Shown here one piece after another: positions 9,842-18,810 of a DNA stretch of 46,837 nt. The notes beneath the pieces are model-generated. The model searched no databases and was not told the origin of the DNA. It was given only the letters and a program-made list of their open reading frames with translations. The DNA is from Geobacteraceae bacterium (GTDB taxonomy: Bacteria; Desulfobacterota; Desulfuromonadia; Geobacterales; Pseudopelobacteraceae). Positions within the stretch are counted from its first letter, which is position 1. The number at the start of each line of letters is the position of its first letter. The position numbers and the translations under genes are program-made. Location of the stretch: positions 1 through 46,837 of the forward strand of contig JANXZX010000226.1 in NCBI GenBank assembly GCA_025355325.1. Reading direction: 5' to 3'.

Positions 9842-10964
9842 AGAAATCTTTCATCCCGCGATACTTCAATTTGGCAGTTGCCAATTCCGCTTTCAGTGAA
9901 TCAGGAAGGGTTGATTTAAGCTTTTGTGATGCCTGGTCCATGTTTTTGGCAAGACCTTCAATAGAGTCGTTAAGTCCCTGTAGGGAGGCCGGTTTCGTTT
10001 GCACTAACGCTTCGGAAGCCAGATATATTTTATGAATTTCCAGCAGGATGCCATTCGCCTGAAGAAACTTTTTGGGCGGGTCGTTAATCTTCTGCAAATA
10101 TTTGTCAACCTCGCCATGTAATTTAGCCGATTTTGCCTCATACTTAGTGCTGGTTCTTGGAGTATAGCTCAATCCCGATCTGGTCGCAGCTTCCCATTCC
10201 GCCTTTGCAGCACTGCATGTTGTAAGATTCGTATCTACACCGGTCTTGATGCAATAGAGCGCCTTGACATAATTCTCCGCATACAGTTGCCCCGCCTTAT
10301 ACGAATCGTAGGAAAACTTGCCCGCAACAATCAAAGCAATTGCAGCAATGAGGAGCACCGCGCGGATCGCTATAGCGCGAAACGTCGTGCTTGATGAACC
10401 GGGTGCGGATGAATCACTGACTGGAGTGTACTGGCCTATCGTACGGTCTGATGCGCTGCGGTCAAAAGAAGGGCTGAATGAAAAATTCAACTCTTTGATG
10501 GAGCCCCATATCCTTGAGTAAGACTCGCTCCGGGCCTTTTTACGGACTGCAACCGGATCTATCGCAACAAAGTAATCGGGAAACAACTCTCCGCATGCTG
10601 GACAGTGTGCATGGTTATCAAGCTGACTGCCACATCTGGCACAGGCTATTTCAAATGGTTTCCGTTTGGCCCGGCACGCATGCGACTCTCTTACAACATG
10701 GACTTGATTACTGCATGAGGGGCAGGTCGTAACGAAATCATTATTAGGCGCAACATCAAAATCAACACCTGATTTTCCTGCACATTTGGTGCATAGGCAA
10801 TCCATATGCCATACGTCTTCATCCGAATCGGAGACTTCTTCATCCAGCGTAATAATGTCATCAGTCGGTGATTCACCAAAACCGAAATCCACATCGTCAA
10901 ACGCAAAGGGGTCGTCAGAGTTAGAATGCTTGATATTTGATTTTGAGGTATCATTATGGCTCAT
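9840..10964 (-). CDS. Zinc-ribbon, single-pass membrane protein of unknown function
   Basis: 374 aa. The N-terminus (1-50) is very acidic (Asp/Glu/Ser). Residues about 56-130 hold several Cys-X2-Cys pairs (CLCTKCAGK, TTCPSCSNQ, CARCGSQ, HCPACGELF), indicating at least two zinc ribbons. A Ser-rich linker leads to one transmembrane helix (AIAIRAVLLIAAIALIVAGK, about 200-220). The C-terminal ~160 residues are helical and rich in Lys/Ala, and would be extracytoplasmic if zinc ribbons stay inside. The start codon lies 3 bp after the stop of the pilin-like gene, so the two form an operon. I do not recognise the family; a regulatory or assembly role linked to the pilin-like partner is only suggested by context. 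Confidence 0.78.
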   Translation of the reverse strand: MSHNDTSKSNIKHSNSDDPFAFDDVDFGFGESPTDDIITLDEEVSDSDEDVWHMDCLCTKCAGKSGVDFDVAPNNDFVTTCPSCSNQVHVVRESHACRAKRKPFEIACARCGSQLDNHAHCPACGELFPDYFVAIDPVAVRKKARSESYSRIWGSIKELNFSFSPSFDRSASDRTIGQYTPVSDSSAPGSSSTTFRAIAIRAVLLIAAIALIVAGKFSYDSYKAGQLYAENYVKALYCIKTGVDTNLTTCSAAKAEWEAATRSGLSYTPRTSTKYEAKSAKLHGEVDKYLQKINDPPKKFLQANGILLEIHKIYLASEALVQTKPASLQGLNDSIEGLAKNMDQASQKLKSTLPDSLKAELATAKLKYRGMKDF

Positions 10965-10967
10965 AGA

Positions 10968-11450
10968 TTAAGGCCTCGGACCAACAAAGGAACCATCGCC
11001 TGATCGTACAATATCATCCTCATTTCCAGCAGCCCCTGAGGCTGTCCCACTCTGTCCATCTTCCCCCTTGGAATAAAGGTCGTAATCCAGATTCAGGCGT
11101 TCCCCGAGTCCAAGACTTTCCCTAAGTGCTGCAGGATTATCAGGATCCGGACCTAATACTTTATATGTATATGGGCGTTTCCAAGGATCCAACGTATTTC
11201 CAATAGCTAAAACGCTTAAATCGCCGTCGGGGGGCAGCACACCTTTCTCGACAAAATAGCCCTGTATAGCCTTATCAATGGTGCGAATATCGGCAGCGCA
11301 TGCACTGTTTCTAGCTTTTTTGCGAATATCGCTGAAAGACGGAATAGCTACCGCCGCCAGAATCCCTAAAATAGCCACGACAACAAGAAGCTCAATAAGA
11401 GTGAAGCCACCACTGCCAAGAGCAGCAATCTGTTGCCTGCGCATCTTCAT
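10968..11450 (-). CDS. Type IV pilin-like / GspG-like pseudopilin
   Basis: 160 aa from the ATG at 11450. A prepilin leader ending in Gly is followed by the N-methylation motif and hydrophobic helix: GSGG|FTLIELLVVVAILGILAA with the conserved Glu at mature +5. The rest resembles the major pseudopilin group (ADIRTIDKAIQGYFVEKGVLPP, DPWKRPYTY), where Pro-Trp and Tyr residues precede the C-terminal loop. The frame continues 40 codons upstream to 11570, but the leader is much too long from there, and an internal ATG at 11444 is also possible. No secretion ATPase, platform protein or peptidase is encoded nearby, so it must use machinery encoded elsewhere. It is operonic with the zinc-ribbon membrane protein downstream. 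Confidence 0.87.
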   Translation of the reverse strand: MKMRRQQIAALGSGGFTLIELLVVVAILGILAAVAIPSFSDIRKKARNSACAADIRTIDKAIQGYFVEKGVLPPDGDLSVLAIGNTLDPWKRPYTYKVLGPDPDNPAALRESLGLGERLNLDYDLYSKGEDGQSGTASGAAGNEDDIVRSGDGSFVGPRP

Positions 11451-11707
11451 TCGCCGGAATAATAATTCGATACACTCTGTTACAAAATATGTATCAACCT
11501 TTATTTTGTCAGCCACGACGGTTTCCTGTGCATTGCTTAATCTCCGGCGAAACATAACGCAAACCATCACAAATAAATGTAAAATTTTAACATTAAGAAA
11601 CTGAAAAAGTCAAAAGATATATGTCAGACCCCATACAAATAAAATACTTGATTTCGGGTAGTTAGCGTATACAGACAAAGCCGACCAAAAGCAGATAGAG
11701 AATCAGC

Positions 11708-12265
11708 TCAATCTCTTCCGTGACCGTGCTGTTTTTCCTCCCGTCTTTCCTGCTTTCGTTCTTCCTTCTCGTGCCGACGTTCGCTTTTCAGCTCTTCCTT
11801 GTCATGACGACGCTCTTCTTTTATCTGCTCCTTCCGTTCATGTTCAGGGCGGAAGGTGCGGCCACGATAACGCTCTCTCTCGTTACGATACGTGCGGTAC
11901 TCACGGTCACGATACGAGCGTATTTTCTCGATCCGGTACCGGCTGATAGCAGGCGGCAGATCCCGATACGGAACTTCAACCCAGGGGCCGTTGTGGTGAC
12001 GTGATCGGTGCCAGCCGTTGCCATAGTACAGATAGAAGAAATCCGAACTGAAAAGGATGTCATACGGCGTGTCCACTCCGACATAGAAACCGAGCTGCGG
12101 CGGAGCTACAAAGAGTGGCGGCGCGTCAAAACGAACCGAAGGCGGCGAGGAGACAATAACTCGGGGTGCCGGCACACCGACACTGACATTGACGTTTACC
12201 TCTGCAATTGCCAAGGAAGCAACAGCAACGGCAGCCAGCGCAAAAACGAACACTGATTTTTTCAT
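11708..12265 (-). CDS. Secreted protein with charged, repetitive C-terminal tail
   Basis: 185 aa from the ATG preceded by AAAAAAGGGGTCTCAAT; the frame extends 26 codons further upstream without a comparable site. A clear Sec signal peptide (MKKSVFVFALAAVAVASLAIA) precedes a Val/Pro-rich N-terminus (VNVNVSVGVPAPRVIV), a Tyr/Trp-rich middle (FFYLYYGNGWHRSRHHNGPW), and an Arg/Glu/Lys-rich helical tail with repeated ERRHEKEERK-like units, ending in a His/Gly stretch. It probably acts in the periplasm or at the surface. No specific function is known to me. It shares its layout with the small protein at 35751. Confidence 0.8.
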   Translation of the reverse strand: MKKSVFVFALAAVAVASLAIAEVNVNVSVGVPAPRVIVSSPPSVRFDAPPLFVAPPQLGFYVGVDTPYDILFSSDFFYLYYGNGWHRSRHHNGPWVEVPYRDLPPAISRYRIEKIRSYRDREYRTYRNERERYRGRTFRPEHERKEQIKEERRHDKEELKSERRHEKEERKQERREEKQHGHGRD

Positions 12266-12482
12266 ATTGAGACCCCTTTTTTCATCGTAGACGTAACTGC
12301 ATAAGACCATCAGACCGCAAGTTATGTGCCGATGTTCGCACATAAGATATCAACACAGGTAAAACGGCCGCGGCTAAGGCGCATCGCGACGTTGAGAGAC
12401 ACTGAGAGTCACATATGTTCACACTGTAATTGCCTGATTTAAGGTAAACATTGCTTCATTACAGCTTCGTTCCCGTTGAAAA

Positions 12483-12977
12483 TCAGCGAGAACTGCTCCC
12501 CCGAACAGGCCAGAGGCAATACGGCTTGTTCTCCGGTTTCGGGGCAATCCTGCCGCTGGTCATATCCGCAGTCCACATTTCGGTCGGCGACTTGCGGGTG
12601 GATGTCCAGTAATCATAGTCACGCACGTCGATAAAACCGAGCTGGCGAAGTTTCTGATATGGCCAGGTGTCCATTTTTTTCTCGTCATAACCCATTGATT
12701 TGGCGTATTCGACCAACTTGGCGATCTCTTCCTTGGTGGGTACCCGCCAGTCGGCATATCCGGCATAGTTCGTTTCGTTTAGGCGTTTCATGTACTCGTA
12801 GACATTGTCGTCGCCGCGCCAGATGAGCTGACGACCGGGCATGTTGGCATTGCGAGCCCATGTAAGACCGGTATTCTGATCCACTGCCGTTTTTTCCAGA
12901 AAGGCAAAATTCGGTTTGGCAGCGGAACAGGCGACAACAAGCAGTGCTATCGGAAGCAGCAATAGCAGTTTTTTCAT
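12483..12977 (-). CDS. DUF1566 (Lcl-type) lipoprotein
   Basis: 164 aa, start chosen at ATG 12977 because a GGAGG lies 8 nt upstream and the signal peptide begins there. Lipobox LLVVAC at residues 12-17. The mature part has the DUF1566/Lcl C-terminal domain signature: DQNTGLTWARNANMPG, YAGYADWRVPTKEEIAKLV, YWTSTRKSP and a terminal CLWPVRG. Such domains occur in secreted or surface proteins; biochemical function is unclear. It is the last gene of the five-gene lipoprotein operon, 4 bp after the LpoB-like gene. Confidence 0.87.
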   Translation of the reverse strand: MKKLLLLLPIALLVVACSAAKPNFAFLEKTAVDQNTGLTWARNANMPGRQLIWRGDDNVYEYMKRLNETNYAGYADWRVPTKEEIAKLVEYAKSMGYDEKKMDTWPYQKLRQLGFIDVRDYDYWTSTRKSPTEMWTADMTSGRIAPKPENKPYCLWPVRGSSSR

Positions 12978-12981
12978 GGTG

Positions 12982-13584
12982 TCAGCCTCCAAAAGTTCCG
13001 CGTTTGAACACCTTGCGGATTTCTTTTTCATCAGACCATTCCAGAATGCCGGTTTTCAGATTTTTGAGCGACATCGTAAATTTGTAATACACATCGGTGA
13101 TGCTGCCCGCCTTCTGCCTGATCTCGGAGAAATTAGAGGTCAGCAAAAACTCGGCGCCAACCTGCTGACCGAATGGTACCGCGCTCTTCTTATCAACCAG
13201 ACCACTATCCTGCTGGGTTTTTAGCTCTTCAATGGTTTGTGCGTCGGTGGTACGGTCAATAAACCGGAATTTGCCGGAGCGGATCAGCTTGGCCCGAATC
13301 GAGTCGGTAATCGATTCTGTGTCAATATGCTGCATCGTCTTGTTTTTGACCACGTCAACACTCACAACCGGGCGCCGACCGGCTGTCAACTCCACCAGCG
13401 GCGGGAAGGCAACCATTGAATCGACCATTGTTTCGGCAATCTGCTGCAGATCGGAAGAACCGAATTCCGTCGTAAGCGGCTTTGCCGAGCCGGCATCTCC
13501 GTATTGCATAGTTGATGCGCATCCTGAAAGAGACAATATGCCAATTGCCCCCATGACCATTAGTGTTTTAATGCCATTTCTCAT
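12982..13584 (-). CDS. lpoB: LpoB-type penicillin-binding protein activator lipoprotein
   Basis: 200 aa from ATG 13584 (GTGAGGATT upstream); a GTG at 13599 is an in-frame alternative. Lipobox LSLSGCAS. The mature domain fits the LpoB family: TEFGSSDLQQIAETMVDSM, VSVDVVKNKTMQHIDTESI, IRAKLIRSGKFRFIDR, and a last block TDVYYKFTMSLKNLKTGILEWSDEKEIRK. In E. coli LpoB is an outer-membrane lipoprotein that reaches through the periplasm to activate PBP1b. The neighbouring gene encodes a YcfL-like lipoprotein, matching the E. coli ycfL-lpoB pair. Whether this protein activates a PBP here is inference. Confidence 0.88.
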   Translation of the reverse strand: MRNGIKTLMVMGAIGILSLSGCASTMQYGDAGSAKPLTTEFGSSDLQQIAETMVDSMVAFPPLVELTAGRRPVVSVDVVKNKTMQHIDTESITDSIRAKLIRSGKFRFIDRTTDAQTIEELKTQQDSGLVDKKSAVPFGQQVGAEFLLTSNFSEIRQKAGSITDVYYKFTMSLKNLKTGILEWSDEKEIRKVFKRGTFGG

Positions 13585-13643
13585 AATTTGAATCCTCACT
13601 TGATATTAGTTTGTTCATCGGCTCAACTTTTCAGTTCAGCCGA

Positions 13644-14087
13644 TTAATCCGGTTCACGTAGTTTCAGTTTAAACTCTTTTGCTCGCGGATCCGGCGCAAC
13701 ACTCTGAATAGTTTTGGTTTCACGGCCATTCAGAATCAATGGTTTCCAGGAACCGGCTCCGGAATTTAATTCAATGCCGTCTGAATCATACCAATCAAAC
13801 CGGTACTGAAACGGCAGAGTGTCTTTGTCCTTGGAGCGCACCGTAGCCTGAGCTCTCATTATATTGCCCGCCATGACACTTTTCACATCTACAATCAGAA
13901 GATCCCTCTTCAAACTGCTGTTGTTGTACACGACATTCTTCTCCAGCATCCTGGCGCCCTGCTCATCCCACCCTGTTTTGCCGGTTGCTTCCACGCCGGC
14001 TGTCGTACTGCAACCAGCCAACCCCAGCGCTGCAATCAGAACTGCCGCCGACACCCCGTTCATAATAAGACTTCTATTCAGTGTCAT
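13644..14087 (-). CDS. ycfL: YcfL-family (DUF1425) lipoprotein
   Basis: 147 aa. Two consecutive ATG codons (14090 and 14087) follow GGGAGG; the second has the better spacing. Signal peptide with lipobox LGLAGC. The DUF1425 domain follows: DLLIVDVKSVMAGNIMRAQA, LPFQYRFDWYDSDGIELNSG, and GRETKTIQSVAPDPRAKEFK. In E. coli ycfL sits directly upstream of lpoB, as here. Function is uncharacterised; an envelope role with LpoB is inferred from the conserved pairing. Confidence 0.86.
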   Translation of the reverse strand: MTLNRSLIMNGVSAAVLIAALGLAGCSTTAGVEATGKTGWDEQGARMLEKNVVYNNSSLKRDLLIVDVKSVMAGNIMRAQATVRSKDKDTLPFQYRFDWYDSDGIELNSGAGSWKPLILNGRETKTIQSVAPDPRAKEFKLKLREPD

Positions 14088-14097
14088 CATTTCCTCC

Positions 14098-15123
14098 CTA
14101 TTTCCATTTAAGTGGTTTTTCGCTTGAGCCCGGAGTCATTCCAGTATCGTTTTTAGTCCCGAAGTCCGGCAATGTCGCAGCGGAGGGCGACTCAATTTCA
14201 GTCGCGCGACTGGCTGCTGTTTTTTCGAAACGTACTACGCACCCTTTGACAATTCCCAAACCTTCACCGATTATTGTCGCATAACTCTGATTCTTGTCAA
14301 TCCTGTCAATAATCGCCTGGCCAACAGCCACCTCGTTGCGAAACATTTCGCCGGCATCATCATCCTTTACATTCTGAACGGAATATACTTGAACCAGATC
14401 ACCTTTGGCAAACCCCGCATCGCTACCCCGGTTAAACAGAATCTGTTTGCCGGTCACTGAAAGAACCTTTGCCGGACGAAGCAGCGCAACGGCCTCTTGT
14501 GAAAGTTTTTTTGCCATTTCCTTGGCCAGAGAAACGATAACTGCATCACTTCCCGAAAGCTGCCCAATTCTGGCATTCTCCACCACTTCGGTTTTGGTAA
14601 GCTGTAGACTGGGCGAGTCGGGAATCAGCTTGCCGGTCGCTGTGTCTACAATTTGTACCACTGCCGACAAAAAAATCGTGCGGTTCAAAGACGCCCTGCC
14701 GATTGCTTTATATTCCGCAGTTTCACTCTTGTCCTCAAAACCATCGATCTGGAGCATAAGCGCAAATTTAGCGCCGATTTTTTTGGCACTCTGTGCGGCA
14801 ATGTTGACATTCGGATCGGCAGGAACCGCTGCGATGTTCTCCTCCTGCTCCATATCGTCCTTTGGGCTTAAATCTACCAGCTGAAAAACACGGGTAGCAT
14901 TCAGTGCTGATATAAGCTGGCTTTCCAGGGAGTCAACTGCCAGCTTCAGCTCTGACTGTTTCTTTTTTTTATCAGCCATTTCAATCACTGATGGCTGAAC
15001 TTTGGGAGCACCGATAAAAATGGTATCCTTCTCTCCCGTACTCAGATCTGATGCTGATGCACACAAAGGCGAAGTAAGAACCAAAATAATCAACGTTGCA
15101 ACAGGCAGAATAAATAATTTCAT
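14098..15123 (-). CDS. Secreted CsgG-like/curli-type domain protein
   Basis: 341 aa from ATG 15123, which has AAGGAGG upstream. Signal peptide MKLFILPVATLIILVLTSPL with cleavage near CASA; the Cys (TSPLCAS) is a poor lipobox. The middle (ELKLAVDSLESQLISALNATRVFQLVD, AAQSAKKIGAKFALMLQIDGFED, VVQIVDTATGKLI) has the pattern of CsgG/LpoB-like envelope proteins, where a family member senses or builds on a TolB-N-type fold. The C-terminal part (ILFNRGSDAGFAKGDLVQVY, NQSYATIIGEGLGIVKGCVV) resembles the FlgT C-terminal barrel. It is second in the operon, with a 10-bp gap to ycfL. A partner role in the LpoB system is inference. Confidence 0.75.
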   Translation of the reverse strand: MKLFILPVATLIILVLTSPLCASASDLSTGEKDTIFIGAPKVQPSVIEMADKKKKQSELKLAVDSLESQLISALNATRVFQLVDLSPKDDMEQEENIAAVPADPNVNIAAQSAKKIGAKFALMLQIDGFEDKSETAEYKAIGRASLNRTIFLSAVVQIVDTATGKLIPDSPSLQLTKTEVVENARIGQLSGSDAVIVSLAKEMAKKLSQEAVALLRPAKVLSVTGKQILFNRGSDAGFAKGDLVQVYSVQNVKDDDAGEMFRNEVAVGQAIIDRIDKNQSYATIIGEGLGIVKGCVVRFEKTAASRATEIESPSAATLPDFGTKNDTGMTPGSSEKPLKWK

Positions 15124-15158
15124 AATACATTCCTCCTTAATAACCAATTGATCCGTTC

Positions 15159-16592
15159 CTAAAACTGCGTGACCGAACTATATATCTGCGGACCGGCTCG
15201 AACTATCTGCAAAATGCTTTTACCTTTGGCTACTATATTAACATCAACGAACGTTGCTACAGCAGCCATCGGATGCTGGAGAGTCAGCCTGTAACTGCCG
15301 ACAGGCAATGTGGTCCGCAGGATCTGGGCATTAGCCGGCAAAGTGAGCCAACTGCGCAGATCAGCTCTCTCACTGAGTAAATTCCAGATATTAGTGGCAA
15401 ACTGCCCAAGATCGCCAAATTGCTTCCTTGCTTCCGCCGAAGCCACCCCTTTGGCTACCGCCCTGATTATCTGGCGGGTGGCAATAACCGGCGCCATTTC
15501 CTTAAGCGCCTTGACCGCCAAAGCCCGGACATCACAAATAGGCTCGGTACTGCCGATAAGGACATTTTTATCGAGAATCCGCAGGGGAGCCTGAGCCGAC
15601 CATTTTTCCAGATAAATTGGAAATGCAATAGAGACAAGTCCACTCCTTCCGAGAGGAATGGGAATATAAATTTCGTGTTTCCGGGGCACAAAACCGTCCT
15701 CGAACAAAACCAGAAGCTCTCCGGAGTCCTCAATGGCGGTATTGGGAATAAACTCCTTATTGTCCGGAAATCGCCGCTGCAGTTCTTCGAGATCCTCTCG
15801 CATCTCCAGCTTTGCCGCCAGTCTCAGCACATCCTTTTGCAGATATCTGTTCTCCGGATAAATCTCCAGCGCCTTTTTATAGTCAATATAGGCATCGTTC
15901 GGCTGGCGGAGCAGTTCATAGATAAACCCGGAAACGTAGAACGTATACGCGTTCTGGAAAGAGTTCTTCACTCTCCCCGCCACCTCATCCATCTGAGCAT
16001 ACCGGCTGTCTATCTGTGATACGCTTCCCGGGTTGATTCTTTTTGCGGACGCTTCTTCCCGACTATTTTCCAGTTCCTTTTCAAAGCGGTTCAGAGACTC
16101 ATTCTGTTCGGCATTCGCCCGACGCACCTCAACCCCGGCTCCTTCAAGATCCCTCTTTTTCAAATAATTCAGCGCCTGATAGTGGTGCAGCAACACCCGC
16201 TCGTACCCTTCGCTTTCGTACGGGATTGCGTTATCATTAACCAGCGTTGCCGCCACATTGGCACCAATGCCGGACATGCTGATCATAGCTTTTTCGTCGT
16301 TCTCCGCAATTTTCTGCATCGAAGCCCTGAAATCGGACATACTTACGTCAATGTTGCCGAGAATCTGGGCATATCTCCCCTGCTCCATGCTATAGAGTAT
16401 CAGATCACTGCCATTGCGCTCACTCAAAAATAGCTTCGACGTATCAACTGGGGTTCGATTTGTAATTGAAGTGATAAGCGGCTGGATTTTTTGTGGATAA
16501 GCGGTAAAAGTCGAAGAAGAGGCACAACCGGTTACGGTAATAAAAACAGCAAGAATTGTAACTATCCTGCAAGCATTGAATAACACGTTCAC
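15159..16592 (-). CDS. COG3014-family lipoprotein with TPR-like repeats
   Basis: 477 aa from a GTG at 16592 with GGAG five nt upstream; the frame is open further up, through the palindromic repeat, but without a credible start. Signal peptide followed by lipobox ITVTGCASS. TPR-like helices are visible at VLLHHYQALNYLKKRDLEGA and NAYTFYVSGFIYELLRQPND/AYIDYKKALEIYPENRYLQ. A later beta-rich region (GELLVLFEDGFVPRKHEIYI) and SYRLTLQHPM follow. COG3014 proteins are commonly encoded next to LpoB and YcfL. It is the first gene of the operon, so its upstream region should hold the promoter, which here borders the repeat element at 16635. Confidence 0.83.
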   Translation of the reverse strand: MNVLFNACRIVTILAVFITVTGCASSSTFTAYPQKIQPLITSITNRTPVDTSKLFLSERNGSDLILYSMEQGRYAQILGNIDVSMSDFRASMQKIAENDEKAMISMSGIGANVAATLVNDNAIPYESEGYERVLLHHYQALNYLKKRDLEGAGVEVRRANAEQNESLNRFEKELENSREEASAKRINPGSVSQIDSRYAQMDEVAGRVKNSFQNAYTFYVSGFIYELLRQPNDAYIDYKKALEIYPENRYLQKDVLRLAAKLEMREDLEELQRRFPDNKEFIPNTAIEDSGELLVLFEDGFVPRKHEIYIPIPLGRSGLVSIAFPIYLEKWSAQAPLRILDKNVLIGSTEPICDVRALAVKALKEMAPVIATRQIIRAVAKGVASAEARKQFGDLGQFATNIWNLLSERADLRSWLTLPANAQILRTTLPVGSYRLTLQHPMAAVATFVDVNIVAKGKSILQIVRAGPQIYSSVTQF

Positions 16593-16634
16593 ATCCGCTC
16601 CATGAGGAAATCGGCGATAAGAACCAACGGATGC

Positions 16635-16794
16635 TCTTGCAAAAGTCCATTTAAGTCCCCTCCCCCCTTGCGGGGGAGGGTTAGGGTGGGGGGTAAGGTG
16701 CCATGAAATCAGCATGTTACTCTTGGCAACCTCCCCCACCCCCTAACCCCCTCCCGCAAGGGGAGGGGAGACTGTTTTTTATACTTTTGCAAGA
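16635..16794. repeat. 160-bp palindromic interspersed element
   Basis: The ends are perfect 12-bp inverted repeats (TCTTGCAAAAGT ... ACTTTTGCAAGA). Inside, two inverted G/C-tract arms (about 16655-16694 and 16729-16770) each read CCCCTCCCC..TTGCGGG..GGGTTAGGG..TGGGG on opposite strands. The layout, inverted G-rich blocks in an intergenic gap, is that of REP/MITE-like repeats that occur in many copies in bacterial genomes. No target-site duplication is visible. It lies between two minus-strand genes, downstream of uup and upstream of the COG3014 operon, and would form a long hairpin in RNA. Confidence 0.85.
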
Positions 16795-16838
16795 ACCTCA
16801 ACTGTTAATAGATTACCGCAATCCCGTTTTTCTGCAAG

Positions 16839-18731
16839 CTATACTTTAAGAGTTTCCAGTTCGTCCCAGCGGAGAAATGCCGACTCCAGCTCCTGTTCCA
16901 ATCCGGCAAGACGGGCATTGACAGAGGCCACCTCTGTACCGGCATTCTTGTAAAACTCAGGATCGGCAAGACGGGCGTGCAATTCTTCCTGTTCCTTCTC
17001 AATAGCGGCGATCCGCTCCGGAAGAGCCTCAAGTTCACGCTCTTCCTTGAACGAAAGCTTACGGACACGCTCTTTCTGGGGTTTGCCTTTTTCCGGAGAC
17101 GCTTTTGCTATTGATTGAGTTGTGGCGGTGACTTCCGCCGCAGATTGACTGAGCCAATCGTCGTACCCGCCGACAAACTCTCGCACCGAACCGTCGCCTG
17201 ACAGCACCAGCGTACTTGATACAACATTATTGAGGAATTCACGGTCGTGGCTTACCAGCAACAGTGTGCCGGGATACTCCATCAGTAAATCCTCCAGAAG
17301 GTCAAGCGTCTCGGCATCAAGATCATTGGTCGGCTCATCCATGACCAGAATATTGGACGGTCGGGTAAAAAGTTTCGCCAGCAGCAGTCGGTTGCGCTCG
17401 CCACCGGAAAGGATGCTGACCGGTGAGCGGGCCCGCTCCGGTGAGAAAAGGAAGTCCTGCAGATAGCCGATAATATGGCGCGACTGGCCATTGATGATCA
17501 ACGTATCGTTCCCCTCCCCCACATTTTCCTGCACACTTTTATCCAGATCCAGCTGTTCACGCAACTGATCGAAATAGATCACCTCGCGGCGGGTTCCCAG
17601 CTTGATTTCCCCCTGCTGTGGCTCCAGCTCTCCCAGCAGCAGACGGAGCAGGGTCGTCTTACCCGAACCGTTCGGGCCGATAATGCCGAGCCGGTCGCCA
17701 CGCATAATAGTGGTAGACAGGTTTTTCACAATTGCCCGGCCGTCGTAGGCAAATGTCACACCTGCCGCCTCGGCCACCAGCGCCCCTGAGCGATCCGCCA
17801 CCTGTAGCTGGATCTTGGCTGTTCCCTGCCGTTCGCGCCGCTGGCGGGATTCTTCGCGCAGCTTCTTCAGCGCCCGGACTCTCCCCTCGTTGCGGGTACG
17901 GCGAGCCTTGATTCCCTGCCTGACCCAGACCTCTTCCTGCGCCAGCTTCTTATCGAACAACGCCTGCCGGGTGATTTCAGCCTCCAGCAACGCTTCACGA
18001 CGCTCCACAAATTCATCATATCCGCAGGAAAAGGCGTAGATCCGACCGCGATCAATCTCCGCCACCCGGTTGGCCAGCCGCCGGGCAAAAGCCCGGTCAT
18101 GGGTGACAAACACTACCGTTTTGACATTTTTCGCGAGAAACTCCTCCAGCCAGAGTATCGTATCGATATCAAGATGGTTGGTCGGCTCATCCAGAATCAG
18201 GATATCCGGATTTGACACCAGGGCGCGGGCCAGCAGCACCCGCCGCTTGGTCCCCCCCGAGAGCGCGGTGAATTCCGCCTCGGCATCCAGATCAAGCCGG
18301 TTCAAGACCCGCTCCACCTCTTGATGCAGGCTCCAGCCGTCGTTCTCCTCCAGCTCCTTTTGCAGCGACTCCAAACGTGCCAGCAGTTTTTCACTGCTGT
18401 CATGCGCCAGTTCATGGCTGACATGGTGGTACTCTGCCAGCAGCGCAGCAGTGGTCCCCATGCCGGAAGCAACCACATCAAAAACATTCCCGGCCAGCCC
18501 CTGCGGTACATCCTGGGTAAGCTGAGTCACTTTAAGTCCCTGCTGGCGCTGGATGTCGCCGCTTTCAGGAGTCAGCTCACCGCCGATCAGTTTCAGCAGC
18601 GTCGATTTACCGCTGCCGTTGCGCCCCATCAGACAGAGCCGGTCACCCGCCTCGATCTGCAGATTGATGCCGTCAAAAATCGGAGGTCCGCCGAAGGCCA
18701 GGGTTATGGTGCGAAGGGATATAAGTGCCAC
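16839..18731 (-). CDS. uup: ABC-F family ATPase, Uup type
   Basis: 630 aa from GTG 18731 (AAGAGGT five nt upstream); the frame also has an ATG at 18773 without such a site. Two ABC domains in one chain and no membrane segments: Walker A GRNGSGKST and GPNGSGKTT, signatures ALSGGTKRR and ILSGGERNR, Walker B LILDEPTNHLD and LVMDEPTNDLD. The inter-domain linker is Arg-rich (RRTRNEGRVRALKKLREESR). The long C-terminal coiled coil (EERELEALPERIAAIEKEQE) is the hallmark of Uup, which acts in ribosome or DNA-related processes in the cytoplasm. A second ABC-F protein is encoded at 22970. Confidence 0.92.
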   Translation of the reverse strand: MALISLRTITLAFGGPPIFDGINLQIEAGDRLCLMGRNGSGKSTLLKLIGGELTPESGDIQRQQGLKVTQLTQDVPQGLAGNVFDVVASGMGTTAALLAEYHHVSHELAHDSSEKLLARLESLQKELEENDGWSLHQEVERVLNRLDLDAEAEFTALSGGTKRRVLLARALVSNPDILILDEPTNHLDIDTILWLEEFLAKNVKTVVFVTHDRAFARRLANRVAEIDRGRIYAFSCGYDEFVERREALLEAEITRQALFDKKLAQEEVWVRQGIKARRTRNEGRVRALKKLREESRQRRERQGTAKIQLQVADRSGALVAEAAGVTFAYDGRAIVKNLSTTIMRGDRLGIIGPNGSGKTTLLRLLLGELEPQQGEIKLGTRREVIYFDQLREQLDLDKSVQENVGEGNDTLIINGQSRHIIGYLQDFLFSPERARSPVSILSGGERNRLLLAKLFTRPSNILVMDEPTNDLDAETLDLLEDLLMEYPGTLLLVSHDREFLNNVVSSTLVLSGDGSVREFVGGYDDWLSQSAAEVTATTQSIAKASPEKGKPQKERVRKLSFKEERELEALPERIAAIEKEQEELHARLADPEFYKNAGTEVASVNARLAGLEQELESAFLRWDELETLKV

Positions 18732-18810
18732 AGGTACCTCTTGAATTGTTATATTCTGGTGAGTCGATATCAAATAGAGACGTAATCGGGGAAATTTGCA
18801 AGTTCAACTT

